Assembly: GCA_964614345.1 (NCBI GenBank)
Contig: CAZTLP010000003.1
Span: forward strand, 1-64,000
DNA length: 64,000 nt
Source of the DNA: AEGEAN-183 sp964614345
GTDB taxonomy: Bacteria; Pseudomonadota; Gammaproteobacteria; Magnimaribacterales; Magnimaribacteraceae
Reading direction: 5' to 3'
Of this stretch, positions 25,429 to 32,989 are shown piece after piece. The position numbers and the translations under genes are program-made. Each line of letters starts with the position of its first letter. Positions within the stretch are counted from its first letter, which is position 1. Under the pieces are notes generated by a model. The model did not search any database. It worked only from the letters and a program-made list of their open reading frames with translations, and was not told where the DNA came from.

Positions 25429-25780
25429 ACTTAAAAGTTTAATAAAAGATGAATATATCTTTTTTACTCTAGTATTCCTTCTTTCAGTTTTATTGATAAT
25501 AGTCCAGTTTAATATATGGACTGGGGATTATAGTTACTCTAACTTACAGAATTTAAAGGAAGAACTAAACGAAAAGAAGCAAGCAACTATAGAATTAGAG
25601 GAAAGCAATCTACTTCTAGAACAAGAAAGGAACCAACTAAGATCTGAAAGAAATGCCATTGAGGGCTTAGCAAGATCTGAGTTAGGATTAATAAAACCGG
25701 GCGAGACTTTTTATAAATTTCAAACAGAACAGGGTGAAAATAAAGGAATTGATCTTACAATAAATAAAGAAGATCAATGA
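25415..25780 (+). CDS. ftsB: Cell division protein FtsB
   Basis: 121 residues. Short cytoplasmic N terminus, one membrane helix (about residues 15-33), a periplasmic coiled coil (about 45-85) and the tail ARSELGLIKPGETFYKF, which is the conserved FtsB end that contacts FtsQ. FtsB joins FtsL and FtsQ. The eno-ftsB-ispD-ispF order is conserved in gammaproteobacteria. The start lies 14 bp inside eno and the stop overlaps ispD by 4 bp. Confidence 0.92.
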   Translation: MSLSKLKSLIKDEYIFFTLVFLLSVLLIIVQFNIWTGDYSYSNLQNLKEELNEKKQATIELEESNLLLEQERNQLRSERNAIEGLARSELGLIKPGETFYKFQTEQGENKGIDLTINKEDQ

Positions 25781-26481
25781 ATAATTTTGTAGCCATACTA
25801 CCAGCTGCAGGTAACAGCAGTAGATACTCAGGAGAAATACCTAAACAGTTCCTTACAATAGATGGAAGAACAATACTTGAACTAAGTATTAGGCCTCTTC
25901 TAGATTTTTCTGAGTGCCTAGGAGTTTGTGTATTAGTTCCTCCAGAGGATCAATATCATAAAGCCTTAGAAATAAGAGATAATCCTAAAATCTTTTTAGT
26001 TGAAGGAGGAACATCTAGAATCGATTCCGTTGCGAAGGGGGTCAAATTCTGGCAACAATCTGAATTGTCTTACGATTATATTCTTATACATGATGCTGCG
26101 AGACCTTGTTTAAGGAGTTCTGATGTTCAGCAATTACTTGATTCGATAGATAAAGAAACTGATGGGGTTGTATTAGGTATACCTTGTTCGGATACTATCA
26201 AGAGACTTTCGGCTAAAGATTCACTTATATTAGAAACTGTTGACAGAAGTGAATTGTGGAGAGCTTTTACACCTCAAATCTTTAAAAAAGAAGTTCTGCA
26301 AATGAATACTACAGAAGAAAATATGGACAAAGAATTTACGGATGAGGCTAGTTTAGTAGAAGCTAATGGTGGAAAATTAAAAATGGTTAAAGGTTTCGAA
26401 GATAATATTAAGCTAACCTTTCCTGAAGACTTAGGTTTAATAAAATCGATTCTTTCATCACAAGGAAGACTGGAGGGCTAA
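25777..26481 (+). CDS. ispD: 2-C-methyl-D-erythritol 4-phosphate cytidylyltransferase
   Basis: 234 residues. The nucleotide-binding loop ILPAAGNSSRYSGEIPKQF (about residues 7-25), ILIHDAARPCL and FTDEASLVEANGG are IspD signatures. It makes CDP-methylerythritol in the MEP isoprenoid pathway, which supplies undecaprenyl phosphate and quinones. ispF follows after 1 bp, and ispG is in this window at 58264. It overlaps ftsB by 4 bp. Confidence 0.96.
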   Translation: MNNFVAILPAAGNSSRYSGEIPKQFLTIDGRTILELSIRPLLDFSECLGVCVLVPPEDQYHKALEIRDNPKIFLVEGGTSRIDSVAKGVKFWQQSELSYDYILIHDAARPCLRSSDVQQLLDSIDKETDGVVLGIPCSDTIKRLSAKDSLILETVDRSELWRAFTPQIFKKEVLQMNTTEENMDKEFTDEASLVEANGGKLKMVKGFEDNIKLTFPEDLGLIKSILSSQGRLEG

Positions 26482-26482
26482 T

Positions 26483-26959
26483 TTGAGAGTAGGGATTGGG
26501 TACGATGCTCATAAACTAATACCAGGAAAGGGAATGTATCTTGGGGGTGTCTTTTTTGAATGCGATTATTCTATAGAAGCATACTCAGATGGAGATGTAA
26601 TCATTCATGCACTAATTGATTCTCTTTTAGGTGCTGCTGCATTAGGTGATATTGGCAGTCTATTTCCATCTAAGGATACAGAAAATAAAGACATATCTAG
26701 TACTTTGCTTTTAAATCAAGTTATAGATTTACTGGATTCAAAGAATTATAAAGTTATCAATGTTGATATTACTTTAATAACAGAAACTCCAAAAATTAAT
26801 GAGAAAGCTGATCAAGTAATTAATTCACTTTCTAAGAGTTTAAGAGTTAAAAAGAATTGTGTTAGTTGTAAGGCAACCACAACAGATGGATTGGGCTTTG
26901 AAGGAGAAGGGAAAGGAATAGCTTGCCAATCTATTTCTCTCATTGAAAAGAAGGATTAA
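26483..26959 (+). CDS. ispF: 2-C-methyl-D-erythritol 2,4-cyclodiphosphate synthase
   Basis: 158 residues, standard length. The start is TTG at 26483, directly encoding the family N terminus MRVGIGYDAHKL after a GGAGGG ribosome site. Metal ligands are in D8-x-H10 of GYDAHKL; SDGDVIIHALIDSLLGAAALGDIGSLFP is split across the active site, and the C-terminal region has ATTTDGLGFEGEGKGI. The enzyme cyclises the MEP intermediate after IspD and IspE. Confidence 0.96.
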   Translation: MRVGIGYDAHKLIPGKGMYLGGVFFECDYSIEAYSDGDVIIHALIDSLLGAAALGDIGSLFPSKDTENKDISSTLLLNQVIDLLDSKNYKVINVDITLITETPKINEKADQVINSLSKSLRVKKNCVSCKATTTDGLGFEGEGKGIACQSISLIEKKD

Positions 26960-26968
26960 ATATTTTAT

Positions 26969-27742
26969 ATGAAAATATTGCTGTGCAATGATGACGGCAT
27001 CCATGCTGAAGGTATAAATGTGCTTCATGACCTTTTAGTAAAGGAGCATGAAGTTTTTGTTGTAGCTCCAAAAGAAGAAAATAGTGGAGCTGGTTCTTCT
27101 ATAACGACAAAAAGACCTCTACTTCCTAATAAAATTAAAGAAAATTTTATAGCAATCGACGGAACACCTGTAGATTGTGTACATTTAGGATTACATCAAC
27201 TTTGTCCATTTAAACCTGATATTTTATTGAGTGGTATCAATTTTGGGGCAAATATGGCTGAAGATTTGCTTTATTCAGGTACAGTTGGAGCCGCTATGGA
27301 AGGAAGGGAATTTTCTATTCCATCTATTGCAATTTCAGCAGCAGCATATATACAACCTAGTTCAGAAGGTAAATCTCAACCTAATTTTTTGACTGCAGCC
27401 AGGATAACCTTAGACATTGTTGAACGATTATCTGAAATAAAAATTGATTCTCAGGTAACTCTGAATGTTAATGTTCCTAATCTTAACTATGAAGAAATTA
27501 ATAAAATTAATCTCACTTATCCTGGTACATGGGGTAAACGAAATCCACCACACAAAGAAACTTCAAATTCTGGTAAAGATCAATTTTGGATAACTCACAG
27601 AAGTAAAGTCCCTCAAAACGAAGAGAACTCAGATATTGCTACTATAAGCAGAGGTGAGGTTTCTATAAGTCCAATTGGACCAAGGTTTTTAGTAAACGAT
27701 TATGATCAATCTTTAAAAGAATGGATAAAGACTTTTAACTAA
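26969..27742 (+). CDS. surE: 5'-nucleotidase / survival protein SurE
   Basis: 257 residues. The metal-binding LLCNDDGIHAEG (Asp8-Asp9), AGSSIT, GTPVDCVHLG and SGINFGANMAEDLLYSGTVG (Asn in the active site) are SurE motifs. It dephosphorylates nucleoside monophosphates and short polyphosphates. It lies just upstream of pcm, the same pairing as in E. coli, where nlpD and rpoS follow; here a DUF368 gene follows instead. Confidence 0.95.
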   Translation: MKILLCNDDGIHAEGINVLHDLLVKEHEVFVVAPKEENSGAGSSITTKRPLLPNKIKENFIAIDGTPVDCVHLGLHQLCPFKPDILLSGINFGANMAEDLLYSGTVGAAMEGREFSIPSIAISAAAYIQPSSEGKSQPNFLTAARITLDIVERLSEIKIDSQVTLNVNVPNLNYEEINKINLTYPGTWGKRNPPHKETSNSGKDQFWITHRSKVPQNEENSDIATISRGEVSISPIGPRFLVNDYDQSLKEWIKTFN

Positions 27743-27744
27743 GC

Positions 27745-28431
27745 ATGCTTGAAAGAACTAAGGTTGAAGGTCTGGGGATGACCTCATTAAGAACCAGGCA
27801 GAGATTGTTAGAGAGACTAACGGAAAAGGGCATTAAAGACATTAGGGTTTTAGAAGCCATGAGGGATATCCCAAGACATTTATTTTTAGATGAAGCTTTA
27901 GCTTCAAGAGCTTATGAAGATCTGGCTTTACCCATTGGATATCAGCAAACAATTTCTCAGCCATATATAGTTGCTAGAATGACGGAAATCCTAATAGAAG
28001 ATAATAAATTAGAGTATCAACCAATAGATCAAGCTCTTGAAGTAGGAACTGGTTGTGGATACCAGGCAGCCATACTCTCCCGTTTTTCAAAATCTGTAGT
28101 TACTATTGAGAGAATCAAAGCTTTGCACCAAAAGGCTGCGAAGAATTTAAATAAACTTAAAATAAGAAATGTAAAACTTCTCTTTGATGATGGGTCAGAC
28201 CTCAAAGAAACTAAAGAAAGTTATGATGCCATTTTATTTGCAGCAGCACCTTTAGAGGTCCCAGCCTATTTTTTAGATAAATTAGCAATTGGGGGGAGAT
28301 TGGTTGCACCTGTAGGAGGAGGAGAAGTTCAAGATCTGTCATTAATTAAAAGATTGAGTAAAAATAAATACGAAACAGAAGTTGTTGAACAAGTACTTTT
28401 TGTTCCTTTTCTAGGAGGGAAAGTTGAATAA
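27745..28431 (+). CDS. pcm: Protein-L-isoaspartate O-methyltransferase
   Basis: 228 residues. PRHLFLDEALASRAYEDLAL, the QQTISQPYIVARM motif and the SAM loop ALEVGTGCGYQAAIL (about residues 94-108) identify Pcm. It methylates L-isoaspartyl residues to start repair of aged proteins. The ATG at 27745 follows the surE stop by 2 bp; a second ATG at 27778 is possible and would remove 11 residues without counterpart in E. coli. Confidence 0.94.
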   Translation: MLERTKVEGLGMTSLRTRQRLLERLTEKGIKDIRVLEAMRDIPRHLFLDEALASRAYEDLALPIGYQQTISQPYIVARMTEILIEDNKLEYQPIDQALEVGTGCGYQAAILSRFSKSVVTIERIKALHQKAAKNLNKLKIRNVKLLFDDGSDLKETKESYDAILFAAAPLEVPAYFLDKLAIGGRLVAPVGGGEVQDLSLIKRLSKNKYETEVVEQVLFVPFLGGKVE

Positions 28432-28449
28432 GTTACCTTGGCTTTTTCT

Positions 28450-29310
28450 ATGAAATCTTATTTATCAATTTTTTTTAAAGGAATGATTATGGGGTTTGCT
28501 GAACTAATCCCTGGAGTTTCCGGAGGGACAATTGCCCTTATTCTAGGTATATACAAGAGGTTAGTTGAAGCAATTTCAAATATAAATCTAACTTTTTTGA
28601 AAGGCGCATTCAGTGGGAGTTTCAAGCAATCTTGGAATCAAGCTGATTTTAATTTCCTTTTTTTCTTAGTTTTAGGAATGGCAGTTAGTGTTTTAACATT
28701 TTCATCAGTCATTATTTTCTTTTTTCATAATTTTCCTCTCTTCCTCAAATCCTTTTTCTCTGGACTTTTATTAACTTCCTTATTTTATAAACCTTTAAAG
28801 CCGGAGGCGATTGATAAGAAGTTTTTGTTTGGTTTTTTTATAGCATGTTTAGTAATACTTTTAGTTTGGAATTTACAACCAACTGAATTTGCAGAAGTTA
28901 GCCTAACCTACATTTTTTTTGGGGGTTTTATAGCAGTTTGTGCTTTTATTCTGCCAGGCATTTCTGGAAGCTTTATATTGTTGCTTTTAGGAATCTACGA
29001 ATTAGTTATCCTTTCCATTAAAGAATTTAATTTGACGATTCTTTCGAGTTTGTTTTGTGGATGTCTTATAGGGTTATTGCTATTTATAAGACTAGTTAAA
29101 AGAGCCTATCAAGATTATCCAGAATATCTTTTAGGATTTTTCTATTCTTTGGTGTTATTGAGTATTCCTTTGCTATGGAAATCTAGTGAATGGAAAATTG
29201 CTTTGCCAAACTATCAATTAGGGTTCATAGAAGCTTTTTTAGGGTTAGTTTTCGGAGTGTTGTGTGTTTTTCTTTTACAAAAATTATCTTCTATCTTTCA
29301 AGATACTTAA
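28450..29310 (+). CDS. popT: DUF368 membrane protein, polyprenyl-phosphate transporter (PopT type)
   Basis: 286 residues from the ATG at 28450; a TTG at 28438 is an alternative start. Eight or so membrane helices. The motifs GFAELIPGVSGGTIALILGIY near the N terminus, split at GMIMG, and FILPGISGSFILLLLGIYE in the second half form the inverted repeat typical of DUF368. Family members have been shown to recycle undecaprenyl phosphate across the inner membrane. That role suits a window rich in Lipid II enzymes, but the function here is by family only. The 3' end overlaps the convergent fdxA by 20 bp. Confidence 0.85.
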   Translation: MKSYLSIFFKGMIMGFAELIPGVSGGTIALILGIYKRLVEAISNINLTFLKGAFSGSFKQSWNQADFNFLFFLVLGMAVSVLTFSSVIIFFFHNFPLFLKSFFSGLLLTSLFYKPLKPEAIDKKFLFGFFIACLVILLVWNLQPTEFAEVSLTYIFFGGFIAVCAFILPGISGSFILLLLGIYELVILSIKEFNLTILSSLFCGCLIGLLLFIRLVKRAYQDYPEYLLGFFYSLVLLSIPLLWKSSEWKIALPNYQLGFIEAFLGLVFGVLCVFLLQKLSSIFQDT

Positions 29311-29614
29311 TCTTATTTTTTATTTCTCTCCAATCATCAGCATCTTCAGGAGGATCTTTTTGTTCAGTAATATTTGGCCATTCCATACAAAGTTCAGCAT
29401 TTAATTCAATAAAAGGGATTTGGTCTTCTGGGACTTCATCCTCTGAGTAGATAGCATCTACAGGGCATTCTGGCTCACATAAAGCGCAATCAATGCATTC
29501 ATCAGGATTAATGGCCAACATATTTGGTCCTTCATAAAAACAATCAACTGGACATACTTCAACGCAGTCTGTGAGTTTGCATTTGATGCAGGATTCTACA
29601 ACTATAAAAGCCAT
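29291..29614 (-). CDS. fdxA: 7Fe-type ferredoxin FdxA
   Basis: 107 residues from the ATG at 29614. The frame stays open upstream for another 38 codons, but the family begins at MAFIVVESCIKCK. Cysteines 9, 12, 17, 21 and 25 and then 40, 43, 46 and 50 make the usual [3Fe-4S]/[4Fe-4S] pattern (CIDCALCEPECP), followed by the acidic C-terminal region. It is a cytoplasmic electron carrier; the 2-oxoacid:ferredoxin oxidoreductase at 48645-51531 is a possible partner. Its last codons overlap the convergent popT by 20 bp. Confidence 0.94.
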   Translation of the reverse strand: MAFIVVESCIKCKLTDCVEVCPVDCFYEGPNMLAINPDECIDCALCEPECPVDAIYSEDEVPEDQIPFIELNAELCMEWPNITEQKDPPEDADDWREIKNKIKYLER

Positions 29615-29719
29615 GGCATTATGGAAGGCGGATTCTATCAACTTATCTAAAGAACTACTATCTGGACAATAATCTGAATTCTGGTCTAATTGCGCTTTAT
29701 CCTTATAGAGGGACCTATT

Positions 29720-30214
29720 TTGAATCAAAAAAAGTTAGAAAGAATAAGTTCAGAACTAGGAGAACTTCTTAAATTAAAAGATTACACATTTACCTGTGCA
29801 GAGTCTTGTACAGGTGGTTGGGTAGGGCATGCACTGACTTCTATCCCTGGAAGCTCAGAGTGGTTTGGATCTTCTTTTGTAACTTACTCCTACGAAGCCA
29901 AAACTCAAATTTTGGGAGTTTCTTCTCAAGATTTAGATAGTTTTGGTGCTGTGAGTGAAGAAATTGTGGAACAAATGGTCTCAGGTGCTTTAGACAAATC
30001 AGGTGCTGATGTTGGAGTTGCAATTAGTGGAATTGCTGGCCCCGATGGAGGAACAGATACCAAGCCAGTTGGAACAGTGTGTTTTGCTTGGAAGATAAAT
30101 GGTCAAGAGGTAATAGCATCCGCAGAGCACTTTTCTGGGGACAGAAATGAAGTCAGATATTCCTCGGTTGAGAGAGCTTTAATGGGTACAATTGAGCTTA
30201 TAAAAAAGAATTGA
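29720..30214 (+). CDS. pncC: Nicotinamide-nucleotide amidase (CinA C-terminal domain)
   Basis: 164 residues from a TTG at 29720 with GAGGG about 7 bp upstream. A TTG at 29690 would add ten residues. The TTG at 29720 gives the same length as E. coli PncC (165). TCAESCTGGWVGHALTSIPG (about residues 22-41) holds the catalytic Ser, and GVAISGIAGPDGGTDTKPVG is the second motif. It hydrolyses nicotinamide mononucleotide to nicotinate mononucleotide and ammonia. Placement just before recA is typical of gammaproteobacteria. Confidence 0.93.
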   Translation: MNQKKLERISSELGELLKLKDYTFTCAESCTGGWVGHALTSIPGSSEWFGSSFVTYSYEAKTQILGVSSQDLDSFGAVSEEIVEQMVSGALDKSGADVGVAISGIAGPDGGTDTKPVGTVCFAWKINGQEVIASAEHFSGDRNEVRYSSVERALMGTIELIKKN

Positions 30215-30218
30215 ATAG

Positions 30219-30238
30219 TACTGTTTATTTATACAGTA
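30219..30238 (+). promoter_or_regulatory. LexA (SOS) box upstream of recA
   Basis: TACTGT (30219-30224), eight A/T bases and ACAGTA (30233-30238) match the enterobacterial LexA consensus at every conserved position. The box overlaps the expected -35 region of the promoter whose -10 is at 30244-30249, so LexA binding would block recA transcription. This implies that a LexA regulon operates in this genome, although lexA itself is not in the window. Confidence 0.88.
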
Positions 30239-30243
30239 TTATG

Positions 30244-30249
30244 TATAAT
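30244..30249 (+). promoter_or_regulatory. -10 element of the recA promoter
   Basis: A perfect TATAAT lies 28 bp before the recA ATG and 5 bp after the SOS box. At 17-bp spacing the -35 would be CTGTTT (30221-30226), inside the LexA box. The ribosome site AGGAGG at 30267-30272 is strong. Confidence 0.65.
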
Positions 30250-30277
30250 TGCCATGTAAACCCTGTAGGAGGTACGC

Positions 30278-31297
30278 ATGGCACAAAAGAAGGTAACAAA
30301 TATCAAAGAGGTAGATAAAACCAAGCAGCTAGAAGCAGCGCTAGGTCAAATTGAAAGACAATTTGGCACTGGTACTGTTATGCGCATGGGGGATAAGAAA
30401 AAAGAGAAGATACCAGCCATATCAACAGGATCACTTGGATTGGACTTAGCGTTGGGAATTGGCGGCTTACCTAGAGGAAGGGTTGTCGAAATATATGGTC
30501 CTGAGTCTTCTGGAAAAACAACTTTAACCTTAGAGGTCATTGCTCAATGTCAAAAGCTTGGTGGCACTGCAGCCTTTATTGATGCAGAACACGCCTTGGA
30601 TCCTATTTACGCTGAGAAACTAGGTGTTAATGTCGAAGAATTACTTATTTCCCAACCTGATACAGGAGAGCAGGCTTTGGAAGTAGCTGACATAATGGTC
30701 CATTCAGGAGGGATAGATGTTTTAGTAATTGATTCCGTTGCCGCTTTAGTACCAAAGGCTGAAATTGAAGGAGAAATGGGAGATACTCATGTTGGCCTTC
30801 AAGCTAGGTTGATGTCGCAAGCTTTAAGAAAAATTACAGGTAATGTTAAGAGGTCTAATACTTTAGTAATTTTTATCAATCAGATTCGACACAAAATAGG
30901 AGTAATGTTCGGGAGTCCAGAAACCACTTCTGGAGGTAATGCCCTTAAATTTTACTCTTCAGTTAGATTGGATATTAGAAGGATAGGTACAGTTAAAGAA
31001 GGAGATGAAGCTGTAGGTAATGAAACTAGAGTCAAGGTTGTAAAAAATAAAGTTTCTCCTCCTTTCAAACAAGCTGAGTTTCAGATTATTTACAATAAAG
31101 GGATAAACAGACTAGGGGAGCTTTTAGATAGAGGGTCTGATCTGGGTATCGTTGAGAAATCTGGAGCTTGGTATAGCTTAGAAGGTGAGAAAATAGGCCA
31201 AGGTAAATCTAAGGCCGCTGAATTTTTAGAAGAAAACCCTAAGATAGCTGCAAAAATAGAAAAACTGATATTAGAAACTCTTGCCGATAAAGAATAA
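30278..31297 (+). CDS. recA: Recombinase RecA
   Basis: 339 residues. Walker A GPESSGKT at 74-81, Walker B VLVIDSVAALVP, the L1/L2 DNA loops near EIEGEMGDTHVGLQAR and NQIRHKIGVMFGSPETTSGG, and a C-terminal domain. RecA forms the filament for strand exchange and stimulates LexA self-cleavage. recX, often adjacent, is not present. The stop is 16 bp from the convergent proS stop. ruvCAB, which would process the Holliday junctions that RecA creates, are missing from their usual place (see 35514). Confidence 0.99.
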   Translation: MAQKKVTNIKEVDKTKQLEAALGQIERQFGTGTVMRMGDKKKEKIPAISTGSLGLDLALGIGGLPRGRVVEIYGPESSGKTTLTLEVIAQCQKLGGTAAFIDAEHALDPIYAEKLGVNVEELLISQPDTGEQALEVADIMVHSGGIDVLVIDSVAALVPKAEIEGEMGDTHVGLQARLMSQALRKITGNVKRSNTLVIFINQIRHKIGVMFGSPETTSGGNALKFYSSVRLDIRRIGTVKEGDEAVGNETRVKVVKNKVSPPFKQAEFQIIYNKGINRLGELLDRGSDLGIVEKSGAWYSLEGEKIGQGKSKAAEFLEENPKIAAKIEKLILETLADKE

Positions 31298-31313
31298 GTA
31301 TATTTAGATCTAT

Positions 31314-32585
31314 TTAGAGAGTCTTATTTATAACTTCATCTAGGTTGAGTAAGGATATTTTATCTTCACCTCTTATTTTGAATTCAACCTTACCTTCTTT
31401 AAAAGACTTTTCTCCAAGAATGATCATTTGAGGAATACCCATTAACTCTATATCAGAAAATTTCACACCTGCACTTTGATCTCTATCATCCCAAAGAACT
31501 TGATGGCCTTTTTCTTTAAGTGAGTTGTATATTTCACTACATTGATTTTTAAGTTTAGTATCACCTTTAGGATTAATCTCTATCAAAGCAGTTTCGTAAG
31601 GACTAATCTCTTTAGGCCAGATTATTCCTTTTTCATCATGGTTTTGTTCAATAGCAGCCGCAACTATTCTTGATATACCTATTCCATAACAACCCATTTC
31701 AGGATGAATATTTCCTTTTTCTGTTTGTACGGTAAGTTTCATACTTTCAGAGTATTTCTTTCCTAATTTAAAGATATGGCCAACCTCAATACCTCTTTTT
31801 AGTTTTAGTTTTCCTTTTCCATCAGGACTGTCTTGTCCTTCTAGGCTTTCTGGATTTTGGTCAGACATAGACTCAATAAGTAATTCAGCATTTATTGCGT
31901 AATTACTCTTATCACTAAAAGCTAATAGGTCTTCTCCTGAGTTAGCTAATACATGAAATTCTTCTGAATCAGACCCTCCAATGGCACCACTATCAGCTTT
32001 AACTATTCTGTAATCTAAACCAAGAGAATCAAAAACTTTGATATAGGCCTCTCTCATAGACTGATAACTTTTATCCATTTTTTCCTCAGAAAGATCAAAG
32101 GAATATGCATCTTTCATTATGAATTCTCTAGACCTCATTACTCCGAATCTTGGTCTAATTTCATCTCTAAATTTAGTCTGTATTTGATAAAAAGTAATTG
32201 GTAGTTGCTTATGACTTCTAATTTCATTCCTACACAAGTCAGTAATAACTTCTTCATGTGTAGGGCCTAAGCAAAACTCTCTATCATGCCTATCCTCAAA
32301 AATGAGTAATTCTCTACCATATTGTTGCCATCTCCCTGTTTCTTTCCACAGATCACCTGGTTGTACCATTGGCATTAAAATCTCTTGAGCCCCTGAGTCA
32401 TTCATTTCCTTTCTAACTACATCTTCTACTTTTCTTAGGACCTTTATTCCTAGAGGTAACCAGTTATATACACCCGAAGCAACTTTTCTTATTAACCCTG
32501 CTTTTATCATCAATTGATGGCTTACAGTTTCGGCATCTGAAGGGTTTTCTCTTTGAGTTGCTATGAATAAATTACTAGTTTTCAT
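31314..32585 (-). CDS. proS: Prolyl-tRNA synthetase, short form without editing insertion
   Basis: 423 residues, class II synthetase. Motif 1 region (LRKVEDVVRKEMNDSGAQEI), motif 2 (TKFRDEIRPRFGVMRSREF) and motif 3 (GCYGIGISRIVAA) are present, then the anticodon-binding domain. E. coli ProRS has 572 residues because an editing (INS) domain of about 180 residues lies between motifs 2 and 3. Here GSDSEEFHVLANSGED is followed after only about 50 residues by the GIEVGHIFKLG strand, so INS is lost. Short forms of this type are known from alphaproteobacteria. Cis-editing of Ala-tRNA(Pro) should be absent. Confidence 0.95.
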   Translation of the reverse strand: MKTSNLFIATQRENPSDAETVSHQLMIKAGLIRKVASGVYNWLPLGIKVLRKVEDVVRKEMNDSGAQEILMPMVQPGDLWKETGRWQQYGRELLIFEDRHDREFCLGPTHEEVITDLCRNEIRSHKQLPITFYQIQTKFRDEIRPRFGVMRSREFIMKDAYSFDLSEEKMDKSYQSMREAYIKVFDSLGLDYRIVKADSGAIGGSDSEEFHVLANSGEDLLAFSDKSNYAINAELLIESMSDQNPESLEGQDSPDGKGKLKLKRGIEVGHIFKLGKKYSESMKLTVQTEKGNIHPEMGCYGIGISRIVAAAIEQNHDEKGIIWPKEISPYETALIEINPKGDTKLKNQCSEIYNSLKEKGHQVLWDDRDQSAGVKFSDIELMGIPQMIILGEKSFKEGKVEFKIRGEDKISLLNLDEVINKTL

Positions 32586-32658
32586 GGTTAATTTTTATTT
32601 ATTCAATATTAACACTTAGTAAATCAGTAAACGAGATAATAAGTAAATAAGCTTAAGT

Positions 32659-32667
32659 TGGTATAAT
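32659..32667 (+). promoter_or_regulatory. Extended -10 promoter before the FmdB-like gene and aspS
   Basis: TGGTATAAT gives a TGN-extended, consensus -10 (TATAAT at 32662-32667), 15 bp before the ATG at 32683. No clear -35 is visible, as often with extended -10 promoters. The 97-bp gap to the divergent proS must serve both directions. Confidence 0.55.
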
Positions 32668-32682
32668 CCTAACTCAATTAGT

Positions 32683-32979
32683 ATGCCCACTTACGTTTTT
32701 AAAGAAAAAGGTAAAAGAAAATTGATTGAAGTTCAGATGAAAATTTCTGAACTTGATTCTTTTAAGTTAAAGAACCCTAACCTTAAGCAGGTGCCAACGG
32801 CTCCTTCTTTTAGATTGAAGGGGACAGGTTGGTATGAAACTGATTTTAAGACTGGGAAAAAGAAGAACTTAGCTAAAAGTGATGATGATAAGCAAGTAAA
32901 AAAAGATAAAAGTAAGGATGAAAGCAAAAAAAAGAAGGAACAGAATAAAAAGAAAGAGGTCAAATCAGAAAACTCTTAA
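32683..32979 (+). CDS. FmdB-like small protein lacking the zinc-ribbon cysteines
   Basis: 98 residues. The start MPTYVFKEKGK and the stretch FRLKGTGWYETDFKTGKK (about residues 45-62) correspond to the ends of the FmdB/CxxC-type regulatory family (MPTYEYRC... and the GSGWYxTDY element). The two CxxC pairs that bind zinc between them are gone: the protein contains no cysteine. The last third is a Lys/Asp/Glu/Ser-rich, probably disordered tail. FmdB-family genes commonly sit just upstream of aspS in gammaproteobacteria, which supports homology. The function of the family is not established. Confidence 0.7.
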   Translation: MPTYVFKEKGKRKLIEVQMKISELDSFKLKNPNLKQVPTAPSFRLKGTGWYETDFKTGKKKNLAKSDDDKQVKKDKSKDESKKKKEQNKKKEVKSENS

Positions 32980-32989
32980 AATGTAAACT

